The notes below the pieces were generated by a model. The model was given only the letters and a program-made list of their open reading frames with translations. It was not told the origin of the DNA and ran no database searches. From Mesorhizobium amorphae CCNWGS0123 (GTDB lineage Bacteria > Pseudomonadota > Alphaproteobacteria > Rhizobiales > Rhizobiaceae), in NCBI RefSeq assembly GCF_001686985.1, contig NZ_CP015318.1, forward strand, positions 2,416,001-2,480,000: a stretch of DNA of 64,000 nucleotides. The letters run 5' to 3'. This document shows, piece by piece, positions 32,747 to 41,111 of this stretch. Each line of letters opens with the position of its first letter. The first letter of the stretch is position 1. A program made the translations under genes and the position numbers.

Positions 32747-35101
32747 CTATGAAAGGCCGGCGATGCCGGGGACGTCGGACAAATTCAGTATGACAGGCGG
32801 CTCGAACGCCGTCACCGGCGGAACGGCGCCAACAAATCGTGACACCTGGACCAGCGTCGAATTGCAGGTCGGCGACTGGGCAAGGCGCGACGTGCCCCGG
32901 TCTGCCGTCAGCACATTCGGGTTGCCGTGCTTTTCCAGGCTGGGTGATTGCCCGGGTTCGGCGGGGTCGAACCATGCGCCGGTCGGCAATTGCACGACGC
33001 CGGGGATCACGCCGTCGGTCAGGATTGCCCCGGCCAGGCACGATCCGCGATTGTTGAAGACGACGACGATCTCGCCATCCAGGATGCCGCGCGCGGCGGC
33101 GTCGGTTCGGTTGATCCACAGCGGCGCGCGGCCCGACACCTTGCCGGCGCGGCTGACCGAGCCGTGGTCGTACTGGCTGTGCAGCTTGTCGGCCGGTTGC
33201 GGCGACAACAGATGCAGCGGGAACCGTTCGGCAAGGCCGCTGCCAAGCCATTCCCGCGGCTCGCGCCACACCGCATGGCCGGGGCAGTCGTCATAGTCGA
33301 AACCATCGACCGTCGCGGAATAGAGCTCGATACGCCCCGACGGCGTCGCCAGCCGGTGGCGCTCGGGGTCGGAGCGGAACGGCCCCAGGAACGTCTGCGA
33401 GGTGATGCGGCGGGTGAGCTCGGCGTGGCCGTCATCCCAGAAACGCTCGAAAGGCGGCATGTCGACGCCGGCGGCGTTCGCATTCTCCCTGGCCTGGGCG
33501 TAGAGCAGACGGATCCACTCTTGGGCATCGCGCCCTTCGGTGAAGGTTTCGCGCACGCCAAGCCGCGTCGCCAGATCGGCAAAGATCCGGTAGTCGTCGC
33601 GCGCTTCCTCCACCGGATCGAAGGCCTGTTTCATGGCGACCATCAGGTTCTCGCGGTTCGAAAAGGCGAGGTCGTTGCGCTCCAGCGGCGTCGTGACCGG
33701 CAGCACGATGTCGGCATGGCGCGCCGTCGCCGTCCAGAAGGGCTCGTGGACGATGACCGTCTCGGGCCGCTGCCAGGCCTCGACGAGCCGGTTCAGGTCC
33801 TGGTGGTGGTGGAACGGATTGCCGCCGGCCCAGTAGACGAGCCTGATATCGGGATAGGACAGCTCAGCGCCGTTGAACGCGAACGAGCCACCCGGATCGA
33901 GCAGCATGTCGGCGACACGCGCCACGGGTATGAAATCCGGCACGCCATTGCGGCCCTGCGGCACGGACGGCCAGCGAAAGCCAAGCTCCGGCCGTCCGGC
34001 GCCGTTCGTCGATGAATAGCCGAAGCCGAAGCCGCCGCCCGGCAGTCCGATCTGGCCGAGCAGTGCTGCAAGCGTGATCGCCGCCCAGTAGGGCTGCTCG
34101 CCATGGTCGGCACGCTGCAGCGACCAGCTGACCATCAGCATGGTGCGCTTGGCGGCCATCTCCCTGGCCAGCGCGACCATTTTCTCCGCTGCCACGCCGC
34201 TGAGCGCCGCCGCCCAAGCCGGATCCTTCGGCTGGCCGTCGCTTTCGCCCATGACATAGGCCCGCACGGCCTCGAAGCCGGTGCAGTAACGTGCCAGGAA
34301 GGCTTCGTCGTGGCGGCCCTCGCTGACCAGGACATGGCACAGCGCCAGCATGATGGCGGTGTCGCTGTTCGGCCGCAGCGGCAGCCATTCGCTGTCGACG
34401 CCGCGCGGCGCGTCGTCGCGCACGGGCGAGACATTGACGAGCCTGGCGCCATTGGCGACGGCCCTTTGCAAGGCCGCCGCGGCTTCGTGGCGTGCCGCGC
34501 CGCCGCCCTGGATCTGCGCGTTGCGCCACGGCAGGCCGCCGAAGGCGACGATGAGCTCGCTGTGCCGTTCGATCCCGTCCCAGGTGGAGTGATTGCCGGT
34601 CAGGCCGTCGGTCCCGCCAAGCACATGCGGCAGGATGATCTCGGCCGCACCATAGGAGTAGCTGAGGACCGAGCTTGTGTAGCCGCCGATCGTGTTGAGG
34701 AAGCGGTGGACCTGGCTTTGGGCATGGTGGAACCGCCCGGCGCTCGCCCACCCATAGGAGCCGGCGTAGATCGCGGTGTTGCCATGCGCGGTGCGGACCC
34801 GGTCAAGCTCGGCCGCGACGATATCGAGCGCCGTTTCCCAGGGCACTTCGACAAAGGGTTCGCTGCCGCGCCTGCCACGAGCCGCCGATCTGCCCCCTTC
34901 GAGCCAGCCGCGCCTGATGGCGGGGCGAGCGACGCGCATGTTTCCTTGCGCGGCGCCGAGCATTGATTTGCCGATCGGCGACGGATCGGGATCGCCGCTC
35001 CACGGTTCCACACCGACGAGCCTGCCATTCTCGGCGCTGACCTCGTATGTCCCCCAATGCATGGTGGTGAGCAAGGATCTGGACTCCATGGGACGCGTCA
35101 A
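32747..35101 (-). CDS. Molybdopterin oxidoreductase of the DMSO/TMAO/biotin sulfoxide reductase group
   Basis: The 784-residue protein has the molybdopterin domains of the DMSO reductase family. The GSYGWASAGRFHHAQSQ motif near residues 114-130 carries the serine expected to bind molybdenum, as in DMSO, TMAO and biotin sulfoxide reductases. There is no iron-sulfur cysteine motif at the N-terminus and no Tat signal, so it is a cytoplasmic, BisC-like enzyme that would need a soluble electron donor. It lies between a binding-protein gene and permease genes of a dipeptide-type importer. The substrate may therefore be an imported S- or N-oxide; the sequence does not say which. Confidence 0.88.
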   Translation of the reverse strand: MTRPMESRSLLTTMHWGTYEVSAENGRLVGVEPWSGDPDPSPIGKSMLGAAQGNMRVARPAIRRGWLEGGRSAARGRRGSEPFVEVPWETALDIVAAELDRVRTAHGNTAIYAGSYGWASAGRFHHAQSQVHRFLNTIGGYTSSVLSYSYGAAEIILPHVLGGTDGLTGNHSTWDGIERHSELIVAFGGLPWRNAQIQGGGAARHEAAAALQRAVANGARLVNVSPVRDDAPRGVDSEWLPLRPNSDTAIMLALCHVLVSEGRHDEAFLARYCTGFEAVRAYVMGESDGQPKDPAWAAALSGVAAEKMVALAREMAAKRTMLMVSWSLQRADHGEQPYWAAITLAALLGQIGLPGGGFGFGYSSTNGAGRPELGFRWPSVPQGRNGVPDFIPVARVADMLLDPGGSFAFNGAELSYPDIRLVYWAGGNPFHHHQDLNRLVEAWQRPETVIVHEPFWTATARHADIVLPVTTPLERNDLAFSNRENLMVAMKQAFDPVEEARDDYRIFADLATRLGVRETFTEGRDAQEWIRLLYAQARENANAAGVDMPPFERFWDDGHAELTRRITSQTFLGPFRSDPERHRLATPSGRIELYSATVDGFDYDDCPGHAVWREPREWLGSGLAERFPLHLLSPQPADKLHSQYDHGSVSRAGKVSGRAPLWINRTDAAARGILDGEIVVVFNNRGSCLAGAILTDGVIPGVVQLPTGAWFDPAEPGQSPSLEKHGNPNVLTADRGTSRLAQSPTCNSTLVQVSRFVGAVPPVTAFEPPVILNLSDVPGIAGLS

Positions 35102-35220
35102 TCTGGATCATCGCGCGATGGCCGATGCCGGGCAAGGCGCTACGCGCCTGTCCCGGCTGGTCTCAAGATGCCAGTCCCTGGCATGGGGCTGGCGGTCGCG
35201 GGATCAGCTCTTCCTCCCGC

Positions 35221-36885
35221 TCAGGCCTTCGACGCCTTGTCGAGGAACAACTGCGACATGGCGGTCGGCTGCACGCCGGTGACGCCCTTCGCCGTCGCCG
35301 TCAGATAGTCGTAGAAATAGCCGAAGATGACCGGTGTTTCCTCGAGCAGCAGCTTCTGGATCTTGCCGGCCGAGGCCTTCTGCGCCTCGAGGTCGAGTGC
35401 CGCGATGTAGCTGGTCGCCAGCGTGTCGTAATCCTTGTTCTTGAAATGCGCCGCATTCCAGGTGCCGTCGCTCTTCAGCGGTGCTGCAAGATAAACGTTG
35501 GGCACGCCGCGGTGGCCGTAGTCGGTGATGCCCATCACCGAGTCCAGCCAGTTCGACTTGCCGAACACCGCATCGCCGTAATAGGCGCCCTGGTCGAGGA
35601 TGTTGAGCTCGAGCTCGATGCCGATCTCCTTGACCCAGTTCTGGATGAGCTGGGCATACTCGGGGATTTCCAGATAGCGCTCGGTGGTCAGCGTCACCTT
35701 GAAGCCCTTGCCGGCGCCGGCCGCTTCCATCAGCTGCTTGGCCTGGGCGATGTCCTGCTCGCGCTGCGGCACGCTCGGATCGGTCGAGGGATAGGCAGAG
35801 GCGAACGGGCTGTCGTTACCCTCAAGGGCGCGGCCTTTCATCAGGCCGGCGACAAGCTTCTTGCGGTCGAGACTGAGCGCGATGGCGCGGCGCACGCGCG
35901 GATCCTTGAACGGATCGGAATCGCAGCGCAGGTGCAGCTGCTGGTGCGCCACCGATTTCAGGCTGATGATGTCGACATTCGGATCGTTGAGCAGGCCGAC
36001 GCCGGCCAGCACCGGCATCTGGTTGATGATGTCGACCTGGCCGCCCTGCAGCGCCAGGATCTGTGGCTGCATGTCGGCGAAGAAGGTGAACTCGGTGCGC
36101 TCCGGCAGCGCCTTCGTCCCCCAATAGTCCTCGTTGCGCACGAACGAGGCGCCGACCTTGGGCGTGTATTTCTCGATCCTGAACGGCCCGGTGCCGTCGA
36201 AGCTCTTTTCGTAGTCGCCCTTGTAGCTCGCCGGGATGATGACGGCGTTGTAATTGTCCGACGACACCATGTAGGGGAAGTTGCCGTTCGGCGCGTCGAG
36301 ATGGAACTCGACCGTATGGTCATCGACCTTCTTGGTCGCGCCCTTTTGCAATATGCCGCTGAAAACCGACAGCGCGTTGGACGAATTGGCCGGGTCGGCG
36401 AGGCGGTCGATGCTGGCCACCACGTCGTCGGCCTTCATCTCGCCGCCGCTGTGGAACTTGACGCCCTTGCGCAGCTTGAAGGTCCAGACCGTGCCTTTGT
36501 CGTTCGGCTTCCAGCTTTCGGCCAGCGCCGGCTGCAACACCAGGTCGGGCCCGTCGATGCAGAGGAACTCGGCGACTTGCTGCATCACCAGCAGACCGCC
36601 GGCGTCGGCGATGGTCACCGGGTCGATCGCTGCTGCCGGCACGCTGCTCGCCACGCGGATGGTCGCACCCGGAGCGCCCGCTGCGCGAGCGAGCGAGGGC
36701 ATGGCACCGAGGCCGGCGGCCGTGCTTATGCCGCCCAGCAGCGGCAGCGACAGGCCGAGCAGGCTGCCGTGGCGGATGAAGTCGCGGCGGCTGACGCGGC
36801 CGTCGATCAGCCCATCGATGAGATGATTTTCGAGCGGCGAGCGCGTGCGCCGGATGAGCTCGAGAAGGCGATAATTCTTGCTCAT
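35221..36885 (-). CDS. Dipeptide-type ABC binding protein, Tat-exported
   Basis: The 554-residue family-5 solute-binding protein has a twin-arginine signal (SRRDFIRHGSLLGLSLPLLGG, about residues 31-51). It is paralogous to the protein at 26183-27838 over its whole length. The start at 36885 is preceded by AAAGGG and matches the paralogue; the open frame extends 24 codons further but without support. It lies directly upstream of the molybdoenzyme and permease genes, so it is the cognate binding protein of this importer. Confidence 0.9.
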   Translation of the reverse strand: MSKNYRLLELIRRTRSPLENHLIDGLIDGRVSRRDFIRHGSLLGLSLPLLGGISTAAGLGAMPSLARAAGAPGATIRVASSVPAAAIDPVTIADAGGLLVMQQVAEFLCIDGPDLVLQPALAESWKPNDKGTVWTFKLRKGVKFHSGGEMKADDVVASIDRLADPANSSNALSVFSGILQKGATKKVDDHTVEFHLDAPNGNFPYMVSSDNYNAVIIPASYKGDYEKSFDGTGPFRIEKYTPKVGASFVRNEDYWGTKALPERTEFTFFADMQPQILALQGGQVDIINQMPVLAGVGLLNDPNVDIISLKSVAHQQLHLRCDSDPFKDPRVRRAIALSLDRKKLVAGLMKGRALEGNDSPFASAYPSTDPSVPQREQDIAQAKQLMEAAGAGKGFKVTLTTERYLEIPEYAQLIQNWVKEIGIELELNILDQGAYYGDAVFGKSNWLDSVMGITDYGHRGVPNVYLAAPLKSDGTWNAAHFKNKDYDTLATSYIAALDLEAQKASAGKIQKLLLEETPVIFGYFYDYLTATAKGVTGVQPTAMSQLFLDKASKA

Positions 36886-37113
36886 GGGTTTAACCCTTTC
36901 CCCTGTGTTCTTGTGATTGACGAATTCCGTGGAGTTCTCCTGGATCCCGGCCGTCAATGTGGTCTTCGACCGGAACTCTAGCTCTATCCGGTCCTGCGCG
37001 GGCCGGATTTTCGAAGCACTGCTTCCACCCGTTCGTCCCGCGTTACGCGATCCTTGTCGCTGCTGCGGGCTTCTCTTGTTGTATCCGTCTCCTGTTGGTT
37101 TGTGTGATCACTC

Positions 37114-38298
37114 CTAGTTCAACGGCAGGCGCCGATACGTGCCGGGCTTCGCCGGGTCGTGATACTTGTTGCACGGCCCGTTCTCGACAAAGTCGCGATG
37201 GCAGGCGGCAAGCTTCTCGCGCGACAGGGTGACGCCGAGGCCGTGGCCTTCGGGCACGCGCACGACATTATTTCGCGGCGAAAGCGGCCCTTCCTCGATC
37301 ACGTCAATAGGCCACATGCGAAACAGCGACTGGTTGGGTTCGCGGATCCATCCGAGGGCTGCGCACAGATGCAGATAGCAGGCGCTGCCGATGCCGCTGT
37401 CGCCGCTGTAGCACCAGAAATCGATGCCGGCATGCTCGCAGGCACCAACGAAGCGCAGCAGCCTGCCGATGCCGCCATGCGCCGTCGGATTGCCGACGAA
37501 GGCATCGGGCACTTTGATCTCCATCGCGCGGGCAATATCGACGTTGTGGGTCGAGAACGGGATCGAGCAATGGCGGCGCAATTCGCGCATCTCCTCGACG
37601 GTTGCCACCGGATCCTCCCAGTTGCGCACGCCGAGCTCTTCCAGCGGCCGCGCCAGCCGCCTGGCGGTGGCCAGCGAATAGGCTTGGTTCGAATCGATGC
37701 GGATCATCGCCTCGTCGCCGAGTTTTCTGCGGATCAGCTCGACCATCCTGAGCGAGATCTTGGGATCCTGCGTTGAGAACTTGCCTTCGAAGAAAGTCGT
37801 GCCGTGGGTCTCGTTCAGTTCGACGCAGTAGTCGGCGACTTCCTCCGGCGTCGTTTCGCCCTTCACTTTCTGGCCGTTGCCGCGTAGCGAGAAGTAGTCG
37901 GTGAATGGGATGTCCTTGCGCACCGCGCCGCCGAGCAGCTGATAGAGCGGCTGCTTCCACGCCTTGCCGCGCAGGTCCCACAACGCCATCTCGATGGCGC
38001 CGAAGGCCATGATGCGGCTGCGGTCGTTGATCGACTGCACGCCGGTCCAGTAGGGCAGGCAGGCTTCTTCCGCGCCGGCGATATCGAAAGCGTCGCGGCC
38101 GGCGAGCCGTGGCGCCAGCACGTCGTTGATGATCGCTGCTGCAGCCGGCGTCGGTGCTTCGCCGAGGCCGATCAGACCGTCCTCGGTCTCGACCTCGACG
38201 ATTGTCGGCGAGAAGCCGTCGAGTTCGCCGAACACCCAGGCATAAGGCGCTTCGAGCCTCAGATTGATCGGCGTCGCCTCTATGCGGCGGATCTTCAT
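37114..38298 (-). CDS. Enolase-superfamily enzyme, glucarate dehydratase-like
   Basis: The 394-residue protein has the enolase-superfamily N-terminal capping domain and a TIM barrel. Metal ligands fit Asp and Asn in MIRIDSNQAYS, and Glu in NWEDPV. A following STHNVD segment would supply the Asn/His region of glucarate dehydratase-type enzymes. EGKFS carries the usual catalytic lysine, but with Ser in place of the second lysine of a KxK motif. It should abstract a proton next to a carboxylate, probably as a dehydratase. The ATG at 38298 begins 1 bp after the stop of the second enolase-superfamily gene. Confidence 0.82.
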   Translation of the reverse strand: MKIRRIEATPINLRLEAPYAWVFGELDGFSPTIVEVETEDGLIGLGEAPTPAAAAIINDVLAPRLAGRDAFDIAGAEEACLPYWTGVQSINDRSRIMAFGAIEMALWDLRGKAWKQPLYQLLGGAVRKDIPFTDYFSLRGNGQKVKGETTPEEVADYCVELNETHGTTFFEGKFSTQDPKISLRMVELIRRKLGDEAMIRIDSNQAYSLATARRLARPLEELGVRNWEDPVATVEEMRELRRHCSIPFSTHNVDIARAMEIKVPDAFVGNPTAHGGIGRLLRFVGACEHAGIDFWCYSGDSGIGSACYLHLCAALGWIREPNQSLFRMWPIDVIEEGPLSPRNNVVRVPEGHGLGVTLSREKLAACHRDFVENGPCNKYHDPAKPGTYRRLPLN

Positions 38299-38299
38299 C

Positions 38300-39403
38300 T
38301 CAGCCGATCTCGAAGAAGGGCTTGCCGAGCAGGTCGGGCACGACATCGATGCCGAGGCCCGGACCATCGGGAATGCCCATGCGGCTGCCAGTCACCGGCG
38401 GCATGTTGGAGGCGGTGCGCACCGTCACCCATTCGTGGAAGGCAATGGCATGCAGCCGCCGCTCCTCCGGTGTCGACAACGACAGATGCGCCATGGCGGC
38501 GGTGTCGATCTCGGCGCCGCCGGTGTCCTCGACCGTGATCATGAAGCCGAGATCGACGGCGAGGTCGCGGATCTGGCGGGTCTTGGTCACGCCACCCAGC
38601 CGCGAGATCTTCAGCGTCAGCCCATCGGCGGCGCCCTTGCGGTGGATGTCGAGCATGTCGTCCAGCGAGGCGACGGATTCGTCGAGCACCATCGGCTTGT
38701 CGAGCGAGCGGCGCACCGACATGTTCTCGTCGATCGTGGTGCAGGGCTGCTCGAACGTATAGTCGATGGCGCGCGTCGCGTCGACAAACTGGCGCGCCTG
38801 GTAGGGCGTCCAGCCGGCATTGGCGTCGCAGAAGATGACGGTGCCCTTCGGCACGGCATCGGCGACGGCGCTGACGCGCTCGATGTCGTCACGGACATTG
38901 CCGCCGACCTTGACCTGCAGCCGGTGAAAGCCCTGGCCGACGATGCGCTTGGCGAGTGCGGCCATTTTATCGACCGTGCCGTGCGTGACCACCTTGTAAA
39001 GCTCCGCCGTCTCGCTCTCGCGGCCGCCGAGCAGCGTCACCAGCGGCACGTCGGCGGCGCGTGCGGCGAGATCCCAGCAAGCCATGTCGAGAGCCGACTT
39101 GATATAGGGATGGCCCTTGAACACCGTGTCCATCAGCCGGCCGATGCCGGCCAGGCCGCGCGGGTCCTGGCCGATCAGATGCGGTGCGATTTCGACCACG
39201 CCCGCACGGGTGCCGGCGGGGAAGGCCGGCGAATAGAAATTGCCGAGCGGCGCCATTTCACCCCAGCCCGTCACCCCGCTGTCTGAGGTGATGGCGACGA
39301 TCACCGCGTCGAACGCGTCGGCGATGCGCCCCTTTGACATGCGGTAGGGCCCGTCCACGAAGGGCTGCACGACATGGTAGGCTTTTATGGTTTTGATCTT
39401 CAC
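38300..39403 (-). CDS. Enolase-superfamily enzyme, mandelate racemase/muconate cycloisomerase type
   Basis: The 367-residue protein has paired catalytic lysines: the first in LQVKVGG (near residue 167) and the second in LTLKISRLGG (near residue 268). Metal ligands fit CDANAGW, EQPC and VLDESV. Two opposing lysines are typical of racemases, epimerases and cycloisomerases such as proline-betaine or dipeptide epimerases. The GTG at 39403 is the best start by family length. It follows the GntR gene by 25 bp and is nearly fused to the other enolase-superfamily gene, implying successive steps on one substrate. Confidence 0.82.
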   Translation of the reverse strand: MKIKTIKAYHVVQPFVDGPYRMSKGRIADAFDAVIVAITSDSGVTGWGEMAPLGNFYSPAFPAGTRAGVVEIAPHLIGQDPRGLAGIGRLMDTVFKGHPYIKSALDMACWDLAARAADVPLVTLLGGRESETAELYKVVTHGTVDKMAALAKRIVGQGFHRLQVKVGGNVRDDIERVSAVADAVPKGTVIFCDANAGWTPYQARQFVDATRAIDYTFEQPCTTIDENMSVRRSLDKPMVLDESVASLDDMLDIHRKGAADGLTLKISRLGGVTKTRQIRDLAVDLGFMITVEDTGGAEIDTAAMAHLSLSTPEERRLHAIAFHEWVTVRTASNMPPVTGSRMGIPDGPGLGIDVVPDLLGKPFFEIG

Positions 39404-39428
39404 GTTGTTGTCCAAAGTTCGGGATTGG

Positions 39429-40121
39429 TCAGGCGCCCTTCGATGCGCGCTTTTCGAGGCCGCGCGCGTAGGCAAGGAGCTCTTCGAAATCGAGGTCGAT
39501 ATGTTCGCGGGCATGACGCTGGGCGGCACGCATGTCCTTGCCCTTCAGCAACTGCACATAGGTCTCGTGGACGTCTTCCGAGGGCACCGGCTCGTTGCGG
39601 GCCCGCTGGTGGAGGGCGAAATACATCTGCAGCCGGCTGGTCAGCCGTTGCCAGGTTTCCAGGAGCACCGAATTGTCGGCCCATTCGTAGATCAGGCCGT
39701 GCAACTGTAGCGCCGTTTCGATCTGGCGGGTTGTGTCGAGATCGCGGGTCGCTTGCTTCACCGCTTCGTGGCGCCGGTCGAGCTCGTCGAAGAAGCGCTG
39801 GTCGCGCAGCTTCCAGGCGCGCTCGATGGCAAGCTCGTCCATCACCTTGTTGAACGAATAGGCGTCGTCGATGTCCTTGGCGGTCACATTGATTACGAAT
39901 GTGCCGGCATAGGGGATGCTGGTCAGGATGCCCTCCTGCACCAGCTCGCGCATCGCCTCGCGCAGCGGCGCGCGGCTCACCCGCATCTGCTCGGAAATCC
40001 TCAGTTCGTTGAGCTTCTGTCCCGGCTCCAGCTGGCCGGTCAGGATCGCCCGCCTGAGCAGCGCCACGATCTCGGCCCTGCGCGTCGTATCCGCAATCGG
40101 ACTGAAGTCCAGCTTGGCCAT
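39429..40121 (-). CDS. GntR-family regulator with FCD domain
   Basis: The 230-residue protein has a winged helix-turn-helix (about residues 14-80: ILTGQLEPGQKLNELRISEQMRVSRAPLREAMREL) and a C-terminal FCD effector domain, with likely metal ligands in HGLIYEWADN and HARE. Regulators of this kind usually repress catabolic genes for organic acids. I chose the ATG at 40121; a longer start 16 codons upstream would extend into the operator. It is first in the transcription unit leading to the two enolase-superfamily genes and perhaps the importer. A perfect palindrome lies 36 bp before the start. Confidence 0.9.
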   Translation of the reverse strand: MAKLDFSPIADTTRRAEIVALLRRAILTGQLEPGQKLNELRISEQMRVSRAPLREAMRELVQEGILTSIPYAGTFVINVTAKDIDDAYSFNKVMDELAIERAWKLRDQRFFDELDRRHEAVKQATRDLDTTRQIETALQLHGLIYEWADNSVLLETWQRLTSRLQMYFALHQRARNEPVPSEDVHETYVQLLKGKDMRAAQRHAREHIDLDFEELLAYARGLEKRASKGA

Positions 40122-40156
40122 GCGCTCACTCCGGGAGAACCGGAGATAAGACAAGC

Positions 40157-40172
40157 AGATTGTCGACAATCT
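40157..40172. promoter_or_regulatory. GntR operator palindrome
   Basis: AGATTGTCGACAATCT is a perfect 16-bp palindrome located 36 bp before the GntR start codon. TTGTCGACAA matches the TTGT-N2-ACAA form common for FCD-type regulators. It is the probable autoregulatory site controlling the enzyme operon. Confidence 0.7.
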
Positions 40173-40216
40173 AGCAATAGCGAGTTTCTTGGTTGCCCGT
40201 TTTTGATGGCGGTGCG

Positions 40217-41005
40217 CTATGCAGCTCTTCCGTAGAAGCCCAGCCGCTCCTCGGCACTGAACATCACGCCCGGTTTCTCATAGTAGGAAAACACAGCGAT
40301 CATCCGCTCGCGCTCGCCCTCGACGGTGGTGACGCGATGCGCGGTGTTCTTGCCGCGAAAGACGTTCAGCGTGCCTGCCTTCATGCGCAATATCTTCGCC
40401 TCGGGGTCGCGCCCTTCGAGCAGTTTGGCGACGCCGTCATAGTTCGGATTGTCATCCGAGCGCAGGTCCGTGCGGTATTCGAGGTCGCCGCCACGCTCGG
40501 CGGCCTGCAGCAGAAGCGTCGTGGTGAACTCCGAACGGTCGAAATGCCAGTTGAGCGCCTCGCCGGCGCGGTAGCCCATGACATTGGTGCGGGCCAGCGG
40601 ATCCAGCATGACATGCAACTGCTGCTTGCCCATCGCCGCCGCCAGGAAGCGCAGCAGCGGTTCGTACTCGTAGATGGCGAGCACGGTGCTGCCGGGGATC
40701 TGGTCGGCGCAGACGGTGTGGCTGACGGTCTCGACCTTGCGCAGCGCCGGGTGGTCGGGGGCAAGCTCGGGAATGTCGGGCTTGAAGTAGATATTGTGCA
40801 TGCGCTTGTGGATGTGCGAGCGCGTGTCCATGACGGGCCGGACTTCCTTGACGGCCCGTTCGGCGACGCCGGGGCGCAGAAAACCCTCCAGATTGAACAT
40901 GCCGTCGGCTTCCAGTGCCGCAACGGACTGATCTACAAGGTGTTTCCATTCGGGGCTGGCCTCGCGGTCGAGCGGGTAGCGGTCCAGGTCGAGAATGTCT
41001 TTCAT
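40217..41005 (-). CDS. Fe(II)/2-oxoglutarate oxygenase of the BesD/HalD-like family
   Basis: The 262-residue protein shows the jelly-roll core of iron/2-oxoglutarate enzymes: His154 and Asp156 in LNWHFDRSE, His223 in NTAHRV, and Arg232 or Arg234 for 2-oxoglutarate. The overall sequence, ending FYGR, resembles the BesD/HalD family of amino-acid radical halogenases. Those halogenases replace the aspartate with Gly or Ala; here Asp is present, so hydroxylation or another oxygenation is expected. The ATG at 41005 gives a family-like N-terminus. A LysR gene is divergent 106 bp away and probably controls it. Substrate unknown, perhaps a free amino acid. Confidence 0.82.
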   Translation of the reverse strand: MKDILDLDRYPLDREASPEWKHLVDQSVAALEADGMFNLEGFLRPGVAERAVKEVRPVMDTRSHIHKRMHNIYFKPDIPELAPDHPALRKVETVSHTVCADQIPGSTVLAIYEYEPLLRFLAAAMGKQQLHVMLDPLARTNVMGYRAGEALNWHFDRSEFTTTLLLQAAERGGDLEYRTDLRSDDNPNYDGVAKLLEGRDPEAKILRMKAGTLNVFRGKNTAHRVTTVEGERERMIAVFSYYEKPGVMFSAEERLGFYGRAA

Positions 41006-41111
41006 CGTCGCGTCCTCGTGAAATCCTGCAGTCACTAGACAGCAAGGAAATCTTTCCCTCAACGCCGAAAATTGTTAGTCTCTCATAAGAAAAACTTAGG
41101 GATGAGACGAC

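Noticed and set aside
35125..36981. 618-codon plus-strand open frame
   Set aside because: It is antisense to a clear family-5 binding protein, and the product resembles no known protein.
40217..41005. Radical halogenase in the BesD sense
   Set aside because: The iron-binding motif is HFD, with the carboxylate ligand present. Halogenases need Gly or Ala at that position, so I call it an oxygenase.
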